From Bacillus sp. T3 (GTDB lineage: Bacteria > Bacillota > Bacilli > Bacillales > Cytobacillaceae): a stretch of DNA of 64,000 bases. The position numbers and the translations under genes were made by a program. The notes beneath the pieces are model-generated. The model saw nothing but the letters and a program-made list of their open reading frames with translations, was not told where the DNA came from and searched no databases. Numbering within the stretch: the first letter of the stretch is position 1; every line of letters begins with the position of its first letter. Below, piece after piece: positions 1-9,310 of this stretch. Location: contig NZ_CP137761.1 in assembly GCF_033449965.1 (NCBI RefSeq), forward strand, positions 2,418,001-2,482,000, given 5' to 3'.

Positions 1-1300
1 ACTGCGCAGGCAATTTGTCCCCAATATTCATCCTGAATTCCGATAACCGCCACTTCTTCTACCTGTTCATGGGTGGAAATTACTTTTTCAATCTCCTCAG
101 GAAAAAGATTAATCCCACCATATAAAATCATGTTTTTTCTCTTCCTACTATAAATAAATAGCCGTCCTGATCGAGGTAGCCCATATCATCTACAGTTACC
201 CAACCATTAGAATCAACAATGGAGTGGATGGTAGGCAATTGGTGTTGGAGATAGCCAAGAAACAGCATATTGCTGCGAATATATATTTTCCCGATCTCAA
301 AAGGATTGGCCAACTCAAGATTATTACGGCGAATTTGAAGCTCAACACCATAGCACGGCTTTCCAACCGAGCCAGGTTTTATAAGATTCTCATTTTGTGA
401 TAGGACGGTAACAAAGCTCAACTCACTTGCACCATAAAATTCAAAACTAGTTAATTGCAGGAACTTTTTATGGATTAACTCTTTTGATCTATCCTCCCAT
501 TTTGCACCGGAGGAAATTAATTTAATAGGTTGTGAAATCGTTATGTCTTCCTTTAAGAAAGCATGAATCATTGTGGGTACAACGAACATGGTTGTAATAG
601 ACTGTGCTTGAATAATGGAAAGTGCCTGTTTCGATGTGAATTTTTTTAGTAAAGAAACAGTTCCACCTAAATACAAGGTGCTAACGGCTCCATATAAAAA
701 ATGTGAGTGGATGAGTGAACCAGGAATGAGAACCCGTTCTTGTTCATTCATATGAAAGTCAAACCTATTACACTTGAAGCTTGCGATCCATGATTCATGG
801 CCGCGAATAAACGCCTTTGGTTCGCCCGTTGTACCTGAAGTAAAGCCCATATAAAATGGGAGATCGGCATTGATCTTTTTTGGTAGAATCTCTTTAAAAC
901 TCAAAATTTCTTCCATGCAATCTTCGATCATGATGATATTCGTGCATAAGTGTTTTACCTTTTCTAGCAAAATTCTCGATGTAATGAAGAGGGAGGGACG
1001 GGAAATGGCAAATCGTCTCTCGATTTCGATCGGATTCCACCTTGGGTCAAAAAGGACAGCGGTCCAACCAGCAGCAGCTGCGCCTGAAAAGAATTGGAGG
1101 AAGGGGACACCATTAGGAAGATAGATTCCAAGTGTTTTATGTTCATCACCGAACGAGTCAAGCCACCGTGCAGTTTTATTAATTAAATTCGCCCATTCGT
1201 GATATGTAATCTTTTCCTCTTGTGTTTGAAGTGCTATTTTATTTGGGAATTGCAAAGCGTGCTTTGCATAAGGTTCTGTAATATTACCCATATATCTCAC
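1..1300 (-). CDS. yhfT: YhfT-like AMP-forming acyl-CoA ligase, 3' end outside the window, frameshifted
   Basis: ANL-superfamily acyl-CoA synthetase, activating a carboxylic acid with ATP and then transferring it to CoA. The P-loop-like motif FTSGTTGEPK and the later FYGASE and DDMGYLD motifs are visible. The reading frame stops at 128 after VGREKT, but the next frame continues with the expected NMILYGGINLFPEEIEKV up to the window edge. One A is missing from the run at 133-138 (T on the plus strand), so this is probably a sequencing error. It lies downstream of bioY in the same direction, as in the B. subtilis yhfT-yhfU (bioYB) pair, which suggests a long-chain or pimelate-related acyl substrate. 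The substrate itself is not shown by sequence. Confidence 0.85.
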
Positions 1301-1325
1301 CTTCTTAGTTTTCTAGCTTCATACA

Positions 1326-1350
1326 AAAGAGACACAATAAATGTGTCTCC
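1326..1350 (-). terminator. Hairpin between bioY and the acyl-CoA ligase
   Basis: GAGACACA and TGTGTCTC pair around a 5-base loop, followed on the minus strand by TTTTGT. It would attenuate or end bioY transcripts before the ligase gene. Confidence 0.6.
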
Positions 1351-1356
1351 GTAGAA

Positions 1357-1914
1357 TTAGGATGCTTTTGCTAATTTTTGTTGGAATGCAGGATGTTTTC
1401 TTAAGCGATAAACGATATAGGAAGCAAGTGTTGCTTTTAATATATCGCCTGGGATGTAGACAAGACATAATTTAGCAGCATCCAATACTGGAATATCCAT
1501 AACGAACGCCTGTACGGGAACTCCAAAAAGGTAAAGCATGAATATTCCAACCGTTAAATTTACTAATAAAATATTTCGTAATTTAACTGAACGAAACCGT
1601 GAAATCAGATAACCGATTACGAATGCAGTAAGCGGATAGGCAAATAAGTAACCAGCACTTGGTCCAACGAATACACTAATTCCACCTCTACCACCTGATA
1701 ACAATGGCATACCTGCTGCAACGAGCAATAAGAAGACGGATAAACTTGTAGCTCCTAGTCTTGCTCCTAAAATCCCTCCAGCAAGTAAGACTCCCAAGGT
1801 TTGCAGCGTAATCGGTACTGGTGTGAAGGATAACATAATTGGTGGAACGATTCCAAGTACACCCATAACAGCTGCAAACAATGCAACATAAGTAATTTCC
1901 TTAATTTTCATCAT
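1357..1914 (-). CDS. bioY: BioY biotin transporter S component
   Basis: 185-residue membrane protein, the normal length for BioY, the substrate-binding S component of the energy-coupling-factor biotin uptake system. It works in the membrane, alone or with the shared EcfA/A'/T module, which is not in this window. About six hydrophobic segments are visible, with the family pattern TPVPITLQTLGVLLAG near residues 31-46 and GPSAGYLFAYP near 84. Upstream lies a sigma-A-like promoter overlapped by a BirA-like inverted repeat, so repression by biotin-loaded BirA is expected. Synteny with yhfU/bioYB of B. subtilis supports the assignment. Confidence 0.93.
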   Translation of the reverse strand: MMKIKEITYVALFAAVMGVLGIVPPIMLSFTPVPITLQTLGVLLAGGILGARLGATSLSVFLLLVAAGMPLLSGGRGGISVFVGPSAGYLFAYPLTAFVIGYLISRFRSVKLRNILLVNLTVGIFMLYLFGVPVQAFVMDIPVLDAAKLCLVYIPGDILKATLASYIVYRLRKHPAFQQKLAKAS

Positions 1915-1966
1915 AATACCCCATTTTTCATTATTAATAGATAATTTGGACTTTTTTCATAATCCT

Positions 1967-1996
1967 ATTTTAGATGGGATGAATATAATATGTCAA
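1967..1996 (-). promoter_or_regulatory. Sigma-A-type promoter of bioY
   Basis: On the minus strand TTGACA (1996-1991) and TAAAAT (1972-1967) are separated by 18 bases, about 55 bases upstream of the bioY start. Confidence 0.6.
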
Positions 1997-2020
1997 CACA
2001 TTTTATTTTTTGGTTAACGA
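1990..2020 (-). promoter_or_regulatory. Putative BirA operator
   Basis: On the minus strand CGTTAACC and TGTTGACAT form an imperfect inverted repeat with a 13-base gap. This is the spacing of the Firmicutes BirA box (TTGTTAACC, gap, GGTTAACAA). The right half overlaps the -35 hexamer, which fits repression. Confidence 0.55.
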
Positions 2021-2117
2021 AGATGACTTTCAATGAATGACGGAGGGTATGGCAGGTTATTTCTGTTTTACCATCTAAATAATTGTGTACAAAAATGAAT
2101 GAACGAGGTGTTGGGTT

Positions 2118-2720
2118 GTGGGGAAAGAAAAGAAAAGGGCAATCAATAGTAACCATGGTTCAAATAATGTGAGCCCAGGTATTGTTTTAAGTTCAGGTCC
2201 AATTGAAGCCACACCAAATACAGTTATTATTTCGCTAAATATTATTAACATAGACCCAAAGCAAACAAAAGAGGTCATCATTGAAATGAAAAATTGGACA
2301 ACTTGTCCACCAGAGGAACTAGGAAAAACGGTTTTGTTAGGTGGGGAACCTCTTGATCCAGAAGATATTGGCTATGAAGAGGCAGGAGATGAGGAAGGTG
2401 TTGAATTTGATCCAACCATCCATCCGTTAGATATGTTGGAAAATTTCCATGTCATAACAAAACCACTATTTTTCAAAATACCACCGCAAATGCAGTTAAC
2501 CGTTCTGGCGGATTTCCCCCAACCGCCTTTATCGACATCAAATCCTTGTTATGAGGTACGAATTTCAGTTGTGAATCTAGAAAACCTTTTAATGAGTAGT
2601 TATGGTGTTAATGAAGAATTCGATCCACAAGTGGGAAATACAGTGTTACACCAACAGTTTTATTCCAATCCCTATTTGCATTTACCATTTCCAGAAGTTC
2701 CAAATAAGAAAAAAAGCTAA
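2118..2720 (+). CDS. Hypothetical 200-residue acidic protein
   Basis: The GTG start has a good ribosome site (AGGTG) eight bases upstream. The product is soluble, with no signal peptide or membrane segment. Residues 20-65 look like alternating beta strands (IVLSSGPIEATPNTVIISLN), followed by an acidic loop near 85-105 and a basic tail ending NKKKS. I do not recognise the family. The beta-rich pattern is compatible with a small structural or coat-like protein, but nothing visible proves a role. It is transcribed alone and ends in a hairpin terminator. Confidence 0.6.
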   Translation: MGKEKKRAINSNHGSNNVSPGIVLSSGPIEATPNTVIISLNIINIDPKQTKEVIIEMKNWTTCPPEELGKTVLLGGEPLDPEDIGYEEAGDEEGVEFDPTIHPLDMLENFHVITKPLFFKIPPQMQLTVLADFPQPPLSTSNPCYEVRISVVNLENLLMSSYGVNEEFDPQVGNTVLHQQFYSNPYLHLPFPEVPNKKKS

Positions 2721-2730
2721 ACAAGTTCAA

Positions 2731-2757
2731 GAAAGAGTGAGGTTCCTCATTCTTTTT
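2731..2757 (+). terminator. Rho-independent terminator
   Basis: AGAGTGAGG and CCTCATTCT pair across two bases (one G-T wobble), followed by TTTTTC. Confidence 0.6.
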
Positions 2758-2880
2758 CATTTTATATATTGAATAATATTATATCGATAAAGTATAATTA
2801 TGATTTGTTGCTGAATGATAATGTAATTTGTTAAATAAATATTCATATATTTGCGATTTAGGAAAGAAGGGAAAGACAAG

Positions 2881-4017
2881 TTGGATCCACTTCAGTATAT
2901 TGATCAGCATAAAGAAGCATTGCTGAATACGTTTCATGAGCTACATGCACTGGCAGAGCCAAGCTGGGAGGAGAAAAAAACCTCAGCTTATATAGAAAAT
3001 CTTCTTAGAAAAGCTGGACTAAATGTAAAAACCTTTAACCAACATTACGGGATTATTGCTGAGATACCTGGACTGACACAACACGTTGTTGCACTCCGTG
3101 CCGATTTAGATGCACTCTTACAAGAGGTGAACGGGGTTGTCAAAGCCAATCATTCCTGTGGTCATGATGCCCACAGCACGATGGTTTTGTACACCGCACT
3201 GTCCATTGCTGCTAGTGGTTTTGTGCCAAAGCAGACTCTACGCTTTATTTTTCAGCCTGCCGAAGAGAAGGGTGAGGGCGCACTTCAGATGATAAAAGAA
3301 GGTGCACTTAACAATGTCTTTTCTTTATTTGGAATTCATTTACGTCCAATCTTTGAAATTCCACCGATGAAAGCATCACCAGTTATTGTTCATGGATCAG
3401 CCGGAACGGTAAAAGGAACGATCCAAGGAATACAGGCCCATGCTTCAAGACCGCAGGACGGAATCAATGCGATTGAGGTTGCGGCGATGCTTGTTGAAAA
3501 ATTAAGAAATGTTTCACTAGAAACAGATGTACCGTACTCAATAAAAATGACACAGCTACAGGTTGCGAATGAGGCTTCCAATATCATTCCTGGTTTGGCG
3601 GATTTCAGTCTTGATTTAAGAGCCCAAACAAATGAGGTAATGGATGAGCTTCAAAAAAAATTGACACAAATCGTGTCCGAGGTTTCAACGCTTAGCGGCG
3701 CGAAAATAAATTGGAAATTAGCTGACCTCGTACCAGCAGCCATCCAAAATGAAACGGCTAAGAAAATAGCTACACAAGCAATTGTAGACATTTTAGGTAA
3801 AGAGAATATTATCCCAGTTTGCACCTCAAATGGTGGCGAGGATTTTCATTTTTATACGGCAAAGAGTAAAGGATTAAAAGCGACAATGATCGGATTAGGG
3901 TGCGGCCTAAGTCCTGGGCTACATCATCCAGAAATGACTTTCCATTTGGATGCCTTATTATATGGAACAAAAATATTAACAAAAACGATATTGCTAGCAT
4001 CAGAACAATCATCATAA
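2881..4017 (+). CDS. M20-family amidohydrolase (probable N-succinyl/N-acyl-L-amino acid deacylase)
   Basis: Zinc amidohydrolase of the M20D (YkuR/YxeP/hippurate hydrolase) group, about 378 residues. Family residues are visible: RADLDAL, the metal motif CGHDAHSTM, FQPAEEKGEGA and the late HHPEM. I chose the TTG at 2881 because GAAAGAAGGG lies nine bases upstream; the open frame begins at 2851. It heads a run with an amino acid permease, a GNAT acyltransferase and an N-acylamino acid racemase. That context points to hydrolysis of N-succinyl-L-amino acids as the last step of D- to L-amino acid conversion. Other N-acyl amino acids remain possible. Confidence 0.85.
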   Translation: MDPLQYIDQHKEALLNTFHELHALAEPSWEEKKTSAYIENLLRKAGLNVKTFNQHYGIIAEIPGLTQHVVALRADLDALLQEVNGVVKANHSCGHDAHSTMVLYTALSIAASGFVPKQTLRFIFQPAEEKGEGALQMIKEGALNNVFSLFGIHLRPIFEIPPMKASPVIVHGSAGTVKGTIQGIQAHASRPQDGINAIEVAAMLVEKLRNVSLETDVPYSIKMTQLQVANEASNIIPGLADFSLDLRAQTNEVMDELQKKLTQIVSEVSTLSGAKINWKLADLVPAAIQNETAKKIATQAIVDILGKENIIPVCTSNGGEDFHFYTAKSKGLKATMIGLGCGLSPGLHHPEMTFHLDALLYGTKILTKTILLASEQSS

Positions 4018-4043
4018 AACTTATTACAGCTTAGAGGTGTATC

Positions 4044-5544
4044 ATGTCAAATTCACAACATGCAAGACAACCATATTATGAAGAAAATAGCAGCAATCCA
4101 TCATCACAGTCAGGGGAACTGCTTGAACGAAAGCTTAAAACAAGACATCTTTCCATGATTGCGATTGGCGGGACGATTGGAACGGGTCTCTTTTTAGCAA
4201 GCGGAGCGACAGTTGCCCAAGCAGGACCAGGTGGAGCCTTGGCCGCCTACCTTATTGCCGGAATCATGGTATTCTTTCTGATGACAAGCCTAGGAGAAAT
4301 GGCTGCATTTATTCCGATAACAGGTTCATTTAGTACGTATTCATCTAGGTTTGTTGACCCTGCATTAGGGTTCGCAATTGGCTGGAATTATTGGTACAAC
4401 AATGCGATTATCGTGGCTTTAGAATTATCGGCTTCAGCTTTAATTATGAAATATTGGCTACCAGATGTACCAGGGATTATTTGGAGCGCTTTGTTTTTAG
4501 TCCTTATTTTAGGGTTAAATATATTGTCGGTTAAAGGGTATGGAGAATCTGAATTTTGGTTTGCTTTAATTAAAGTGGCAACGATAATTATTTTTATCGT
4601 AATCGGTCTATTGATGATTTTCGGTATTATGAATGGTCATGAGGGTGGCTTTGAAAACTTTACAAAAGGGGAAGCTCCATTTAAAGGTGGGGTTCTATCT
4701 ATTATAAGTGTCTTTATGATTGTTGGTTTTGCCTTTCAAGGTACAGAGCTGGTCGGTGTAGCAGCAGGTGAAAGTGAGAACCCTGGGAAGGATATGCCAA
4801 AAGCGATTAAACAAATCTTTTGGAGAATCCTATTGTTTTATGTATTAGCAATCATTATTATTGGTAGTTTGATAAGCTACAATGATCCACAGTTATTAAG
4901 CTCAGATTTAGAAAATGTCGCGGTTAGTCCATTTACACTTGTGTTTAAAAATGCTGGTTTAGCCTTTGCAGCGGCGTTGATGAACGCTGTCATCCTAACA
5001 TCTGTTTTATCTGCTGGAAATTCTGCGTTATATGCAGCAGCACGAGTACTTTGGGTATTAGCGAAAGAGGGTAAGGCTCCAAAATTCCTGAAAAAGGTTA
5101 ATAAAAGAGGATTGCCGGCAAATGCCTTATATGTGTCTACATTTATCGGTATGTTCTGTTTCCTTACCTCACTGTTCGGTGACGGAACGGTTTATACGTG
5201 GTTATTAAATGCCTCTGGTTTAGCCGGATTTCTATCCTGGCTAGGTATTTCGATCACACATTATCGCTTCCGTAAAGCCTATGTAGCGCAAGGCCGAGAT
5301 TTAAATGATTTGCCTTATGTTGCAAAGTGGTATCCATTTGGGCCAATTTTAGCGACTGCATTATGTATTGTTGCCATTTTGGGCCAAAATTATGGAGCCT
5401 TTTTCGGACCTGGATATTGATTGGTATGGAATTTTAGTTTCCTATATTGGACTTCCATTATTTTTATTGACTTATCTTGGTTATAAATGGGTCAAGAAAA
5501 CAAAAGTCGTTAAACTCAACGAGGCAGACTTTAGTCAAGAGTAA
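4044..5544 (+). CDS. Amino acid permease, APC superfamily (LysP/YvsH-like), frameshifted near the C-terminus
   Basis: Twelve-helix amino acid:proton symporter. The first helix motif AIGGTIGTGLFLASG and the amphipathic LGEMAAF segment are typical of the LysP/GabP group. The long frame stops at 5420 after FFGPGY. Another frame then continues DIDWYGILVSYIGLPLF and ends in KLNEADFSQE at 5544, giving the expected last helix and tail. One extra base lies in CCTGG at 5409-5413. The gene starts 26 bases after the deacylase, so it is probably co-transcribed and imports the amino acids that the pathway handles. Specificity cannot be read from the sequence. Confidence 0.88.
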
Positions 5545-5569
5545 TTAGAATACTAAGTTAAATGTTTTA

Positions 5570-5645
5570 GCGCCCATTTTCAAAAAAGAACGGTTTTGTC
5601 TCACCATGTAGACAGACTGTCCTCTTTATAATGTGGCGCTTTTAT
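5570..5645 (+). terminator. Possible long-loop hairpin between permease and GNAT gene
   Basis: AGCGCC near 5570 can pair with GGCGCT near 5636, followed by TTTATTT. The loop is over 50 bases, so termination is uncertain. Confidence 0.25.
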
Positions 5646-5665
5646 TTGAATGGAGGTAGATCTCA

Positions 5666-6508
5666 GTGAAAAACAACGATGAGGATATTGAAATACGGGC
5701 CCTATACGAAAATAGCGAACTAGAGCAGGTTCGTGCCCTTGAAGCAAAGATTTGGGGAGAACATGATTCGATTCCTACCCACCAAACGATTACCGCAGTG
5801 AAGAATGGAGGTTTGGTTTTAGGTGCCTTTTCTGATGGACAGCTGATCGCATTTCAATATAGCTTTCCTGGATTTAATGGACAAACCGTCTATCTCTGTT
5901 CGCATATTCTTGCCACTTTGCCAGAATATCGTAATAAAGGGATTGGTGAAAAATTAAAATATGCACAAAGAGAAGCGGCATATAAACTTGGTTACGAATT
6001 GATAACGTGGACGTATGACCCATTAGAAAGCATTAACGGCTATTTAAATATTGGAAAACTAGGCGGTCGATGCTCGAGTTATATATCCAATTGCTATGGA
6101 GAAATGGAGGACTTGCTAAATAAAGGAATTCCGTCTGATCGTTTTCTCGTTCATTGGCAAACCCTGGCACAGGAGGGACCAAATTCATCCATTGTTTGCG
6201 CTGAATCTGATGGATGTTCAAACACAATCAATTCGTGGGAAGTTCAAGAAGATGGATTGGTGTATCCTGGAGCAATCGAGTATAACAAAATCCCGAATCT
6301 TAGTACAGAGCTAATTTATGTAGCGATTCCGAAAAACTTCCGGGAAATTCGTGAAACCAATCATGCCGCGGCACTTTCATGGCGAATGCAAACGAGAAAG
6401 ATTTTCACACACCTGTTTCAGTGTGGCTGGGAGGTTACGGGTTATCAGAAGAATAATCAGCCTACCATACCTGTGAATTTTTATGTGCTAACAAAGCGTG
6501 AAGGATAG
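5666..6508 (+). CDS. GNAT-family acyltransferase (COG3375 type), probable D-amino acid N-succinyltransferase
   Basis: The 280-residue product carries a GNAT fold: acetyl-CoA-binding motif A is visible as LPEYRNKGIGEKLK near residues 88-101, followed by AYKLGYELITWTYDPLES. This longer-than-usual GNAT family is repeatedly linked with N-acylamino acid racemases. In Geobacillus kaustophilus the equivalent enzyme succinylates D-amino acids with succinyl-CoA. The neighbouring racemase starts just after this stop codon, which suggests translational coupling. The exact acyl donor and amino acid range are inferred from context. Confidence 0.8.
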   Translation: MKNNDEDIEIRALYENSELEQVRALEAKIWGEHDSIPTHQTITAVKNGGLVLGAFSDGQLIAFQYSFPGFNGQTVYLCSHILATLPEYRNKGIGEKLKYAQREAAYKLGYELITWTYDPLESINGYLNIGKLGGRCSSYISNCYGEMEDLLNKGIPSDRFLVHWQTLAQEGPNSSIVCAESDGCSNTINSWEVQEDGLVYPGAIEYNKIPNLSTELIYVAIPKNFREIRETNHAAALSWRMQTRKIFTHLFQCGWEVTGYQKNNQPTIPVNFYVLTKREG

Positions 6509-6518
6509 AGGAGTGTCG

Positions 6519-7631
6519 ATGATGAAGATTAAAAGAGTAATTCTGCGCCATATGAAACTCGATTTACTTACTCCGTTTACAACTAGCTTCGGAACTGAAT
6601 ATGATCGAGAGTTTATTTTGGTTGAAGTTATCAGCGAGGACGGAATTTCTGGCTGGGCCGAATCAGTAGCGATGCTTGATCCTTTATATAATGAAGAAAC
6701 ATTGAAATCGAATTGGCACATTCTTGAGGATTATTTGATCCCCATCCTATTACAAAATACAATCAATCACCCTGATCAGCTTACCGAACATTATTTTCAG
6801 CACATTCGTGGAAACTACATGGCAAAGGCTGCGCTTGAAGGAGCTGTTTGGGATCTTTATGCCAAAATGCAAATGGCCCCGTTAGCGACTGTAATTGGTG
6901 GAATGAAAAAAACGATTGACGTTGGCGTTAGCATTGGAATTAAAGAAAGTATAGAGGAAACATTAGAAATCATTGGCCAACGACTATCAGAGGGATATAA
7001 AAGAGTTAAGTTAAAAATCAAGCCAGGCTGGGACGTCGAATTAATAGATCGAGTTCGACAAATTCACCCAGAAATTCCGCTTATGGCTGACGCTAATTCG
7101 GCTTATACGTTAAACGATATTGATCGCTTAGCAGCCCTTGACCCGTATCATTTAATGATGATTGAGCAACCACTAGCTTATAACGATATTATTGATCACG
7201 CCGAATTACAAGCGAGACTCACCACTCCGATTTGTCTCGATGAAAGTATCCACTCTCTAGAGGATGCAAGAAAAGCGATAAAGCTTGGAAGCTGCAAAAT
7301 TATTAATATTAAAATTGGTCGTGTAGGCGGAATTACTCCATCACGAAAAATACATGATTTATGCCAATCTGAAGGAATTCCACTATGGTGTGGCGGAATG
7401 CTAGAATCTGGAATCGGGCGGGCACATAATATTGCGATTACCTCATTGCCTAATTTTGTTTTACCAGGGGATACTGCTGCGTCCTCGCTTTACTGGGCGG
7501 AGGATATTATCGAACCAGAAGTAACGGTTGAGAACGGTACTATTAAGGTCCCAATTCAGCCTGGTATTGGGTATGAAGCAAGCTTAGAAAAAATCGAAAA
7601 ATATACCATATCCAGTAAAATATATAAATAA
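6519..7631 (+). CDS. N-acylamino acid racemase / o-succinylbenzoate synthase family
   Basis: Enolase-superfamily enzyme of the MenC/NSAR group. The KLK catalytic lysine motif (RVKLKIKPGWD), the metal ligands in MADANSAY, IEQPL and CLDESI, and the second lysine in NIKIGRVGG are all present, so racemase chemistry is plausible. I place the start at ATG 6519 or 6522, since AGAGGAG at 6507-6513 sets the site; the open frame begins at a GTG at 6498. No menaquinone genes are nearby. Acyltransferase and deacylase neighbours indicate N-succinylamino acid racemase rather than menaquinone synthesis. A strong terminator follows. Confidence 0.88.
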   Translation: MMKIKRVILRHMKLDLLTPFTTSFGTEYDREFILVEVISEDGISGWAESVAMLDPLYNEETLKSNWHILEDYLIPILLQNTINHPDQLTEHYFQHIRGNYMAKAALEGAVWDLYAKMQMAPLATVIGGMKKTIDVGVSIGIKESIEETLEIIGQRLSEGYKRVKLKIKPGWDVELIDRVRQIHPEIPLMADANSAYTLNDIDRLAALDPYHLMMIEQPLAYNDIIDHAELQARLTTPICLDESIHSLEDARKAIKLGSCKIINIKIGRVGGITPSRKIHDLCQSEGIPLWCGGMLESGIGRAHNIAITSLPNFVLPGDTAASSLYWAEDIIEPEVTVENGTIKVPIQPGIGYEASLEKIEKYTISSKIYK

Positions 7632-7656
7632 ACCAGATTTAGCCTACATATTTTCC

Positions 7657-7692
7657 AAAACAAAAAGCACATTATGAGTGCTTTTTGTTTTG
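7657..7692 (+). terminator. Strong rho-independent terminator
   Basis: A perfect 14-base stem containing AAAAAGCAC / GTGCTTTTT with a 7-base loop closes the racemase operon. Confidence 0.9.
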
Positions 7693-7744
7693 GATGAAAT
7701 GAATTGCAGTGTGCGTTTTACATTAATATGTGTGATTGATACCC

Positions 7745-8101
7745 TTAAGACTTCTGTCGATTATAGCCTCTGTCGCCATAGGGCATAAGCTGTTGTAACC
7801 ATTTTTCCTCTAGTTTGGCTAATTCTCGCTTTTCATCAAAATATCCTGTTTCTTTTGGTTTGAGGACTTCTAGTATTTCTATTTCAAAGGCATCACTGCC
7901 GTATTCCGTCCATTCTTTTTGAAGCAATGGGTTATTATTATCGCTTCCGTTATCTAACATGAATTTCTTTCCATTTAGTGTTTTAAAATTTCTTGTGGCA
8001 CTAATAAAGATTTTTCCGTTTTTTGTATTCTTGATTTGATAAACACCAGCTTCGATTTTTGTTTCTTTATACAGCTGTTTCAGCTCTTTTTTTCGCTCCA
8101 T
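7745..8101 (-). CDS. GIY-YIG nuclease family protein
   Basis: The 118-residue product has a GIY-YIG-like core: AGVYQIKNTKNGKIFI (residues about 18-33) stands for the GIY...YIG strands. Later come EWTEYGSDAFEIEILE and a catalytic-type Glu in KLEEKW. This small form is common in Bacillus as a lone gene beside a DUF2087 regulator, as here. Its substrate is unknown. Transcription probably comes from the DUF2087 gene or from a promoter in the short gap that holds a repeat remnant. Confidence 0.7.
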   Translation of the reverse strand: MERKKELKQLYKETKIEAGVYQIKNTKNGKIFISATRNFKTLNGKKFMLDNGSDNNNPLLQKEWTEYGSDAFEIEILEVLKPKETGYFDEKRELAKLEEKWLQQLMPYGDRGYNRQKS

Positions 8102-8128
8102 CGTATAATCTCCTTTTTGCTAATTTAT

Positions 8129-8163
8129 CTGTTGATTTCCGCTCCAGGTGCTCCAATCAACAG
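8129..8163. repeat. 35-bp internally deleted copy of a dispersed palindromic repeat
   Basis: Begins CTGTTGATTTCCGCTCCAGG and ends CCAATCAACAG. Both termini match the larger copies at 9141-9272 and 57209-57343, but the central ~100 bases are missing. Confidence 0.8.
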
Positions 8164-8208
8164 ATTGAAAAAAAATCAAATCGTTCTTTAATACTTCTTT
8201 TTGATTTT

Positions 8209-8965
8209 TCATTTTTTAATCCAGTACTCACTGCCATCTTTTTTTCGATCCATGAAGCCATATTCAATTAAGTAGCGTCTTAGAGTGACAAAATCAGGAT
8301 GAATGAGCTCTAAAATATCATTTATCTCACTTTCAGTATAGGTTTTATCAGCTGTAAACCTAGTTCTGATTTCTTGAAGGATAATCAGTTTTTGTTTTTC
8401 TCGGGACGGAAATACTTTTAGAGGCCCATTTGCGCCTTCTGGAAAATATTTTATTAAAATTTTATGTTTTTCTTCCTCGGTTACATTGTAACGGTCATCA
8501 ATCATCGTAGCGGTTTTGTGGGGTGGAAGAAAGGTAGGGGCGTGCTGATCTTTTTCCTTTAGCAGTTCCATCATGGTTAAAAACAACTTAGCTTGGCGCT
8601 CTTTTTCCTTTAATACAAAGCGGTGATTACGAATTGTTGAAGCACTGCCAATACCCATTTCTTGTTGAATTTCAGCATCGTTTTTTCCTTGGTAAAAAAG
8701 GCGTAAGAGTCGACTCTGATGCTCTGTCAAACCTGGTTAATTTTTTATTAAGTCCAATTAAATAATCAAAGACTGACTGATGTTTGTCTTGAATATGGAT
8801 AGTCATAAATTTCTCAGCTTCAAATAAAAGATCATCCTTTGGATAAATGATACCTTTTTCAATTTTATTTCCACAAAGCAAGCAAACTAAGTGATGGGTT
8901 TCTTCTATATAACCACGTTTAAGAGCTTCAAGATCGGCATTCCAAAATAATTCAGTACCTTCCAT
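8209..8965 (-). CDS. DUF2087 domain transcriptional regulator-like protein, frameshifted
   Basis: Two frames together make one protein of about 251 residues. The N-terminal part (MEGTELFWNADLEALKRGYI) has a CLLCG and a C-terminal-side HIQDKH, resembling a zinc-binding domain. A helix-turn-helix follows (DAEIQQEMGIGSASTIRNH), then DUF2087 at the C-terminus ending RRYLIEYGFMDRKKDGSEYW. The break falls after NKKLT, where an extra base sits in CC-N-GG at 8732-8736; removing it restores GLTEHQSRLL. I chose ATG 8965 because AAGGATG lies upstream. The protein probably binds DNA, but its target is unknown. Confidence 0.75.
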
Positions 8966-9140
8966 TTTCCAAACACATCCTTCGTTTGTTTGTATCAATA
9001 TAAACATTATATAATTATGTTGATTAAATAACAAACATTTATTATGTTTGTTTATAAAATGATAAATTAAAAAACGCACACCACTTGGTATGCGCTTAAA
9101 TTTTTGGCTGTGTTAAAGAACAATGTTGTTTTTGAGCAAT

Positions 9141-9272
9141 CTGTTGATTGGAGCGGAAGGTGCGAGACTCCTGCGGGAGAAGGTGACACGGGAGACCCCA
9201 CAGGCGCTATGGCGCCGAGGAGGCTCCCGGACTCCTCCGCGGAAAGCGAGTACCTGCAGCGGAAATCAACAG
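9141..9272. repeat. Full-length dispersed palindromic repeat (MITE/REP-like)
   Basis: 132 bp bounded by CTGTTGATT and AATCAACAG. It is GC-rich inside, unlike its surroundings, with nested pairing such as GGCGC/GCGCC and GGGAG/CTCCC. It has no coding capacity. The same element occurs inverted at 57209-57343. Elements of this sequence type are widespread in Bacillus genomes. Confidence 0.85.
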
Positions 9273-9310
9273 ACAAATTTAACAAAGCCAAATTTTTAAA
9301 AAAATAGTTG

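Noticed and set aside
5409..5413. Programmed frameshift in the APC permease
   Set aside because: There is no slippery heptamer or pseudoknot, and the same CC-N-GG insertion occurs in six other genes, so an error is the simpler view.
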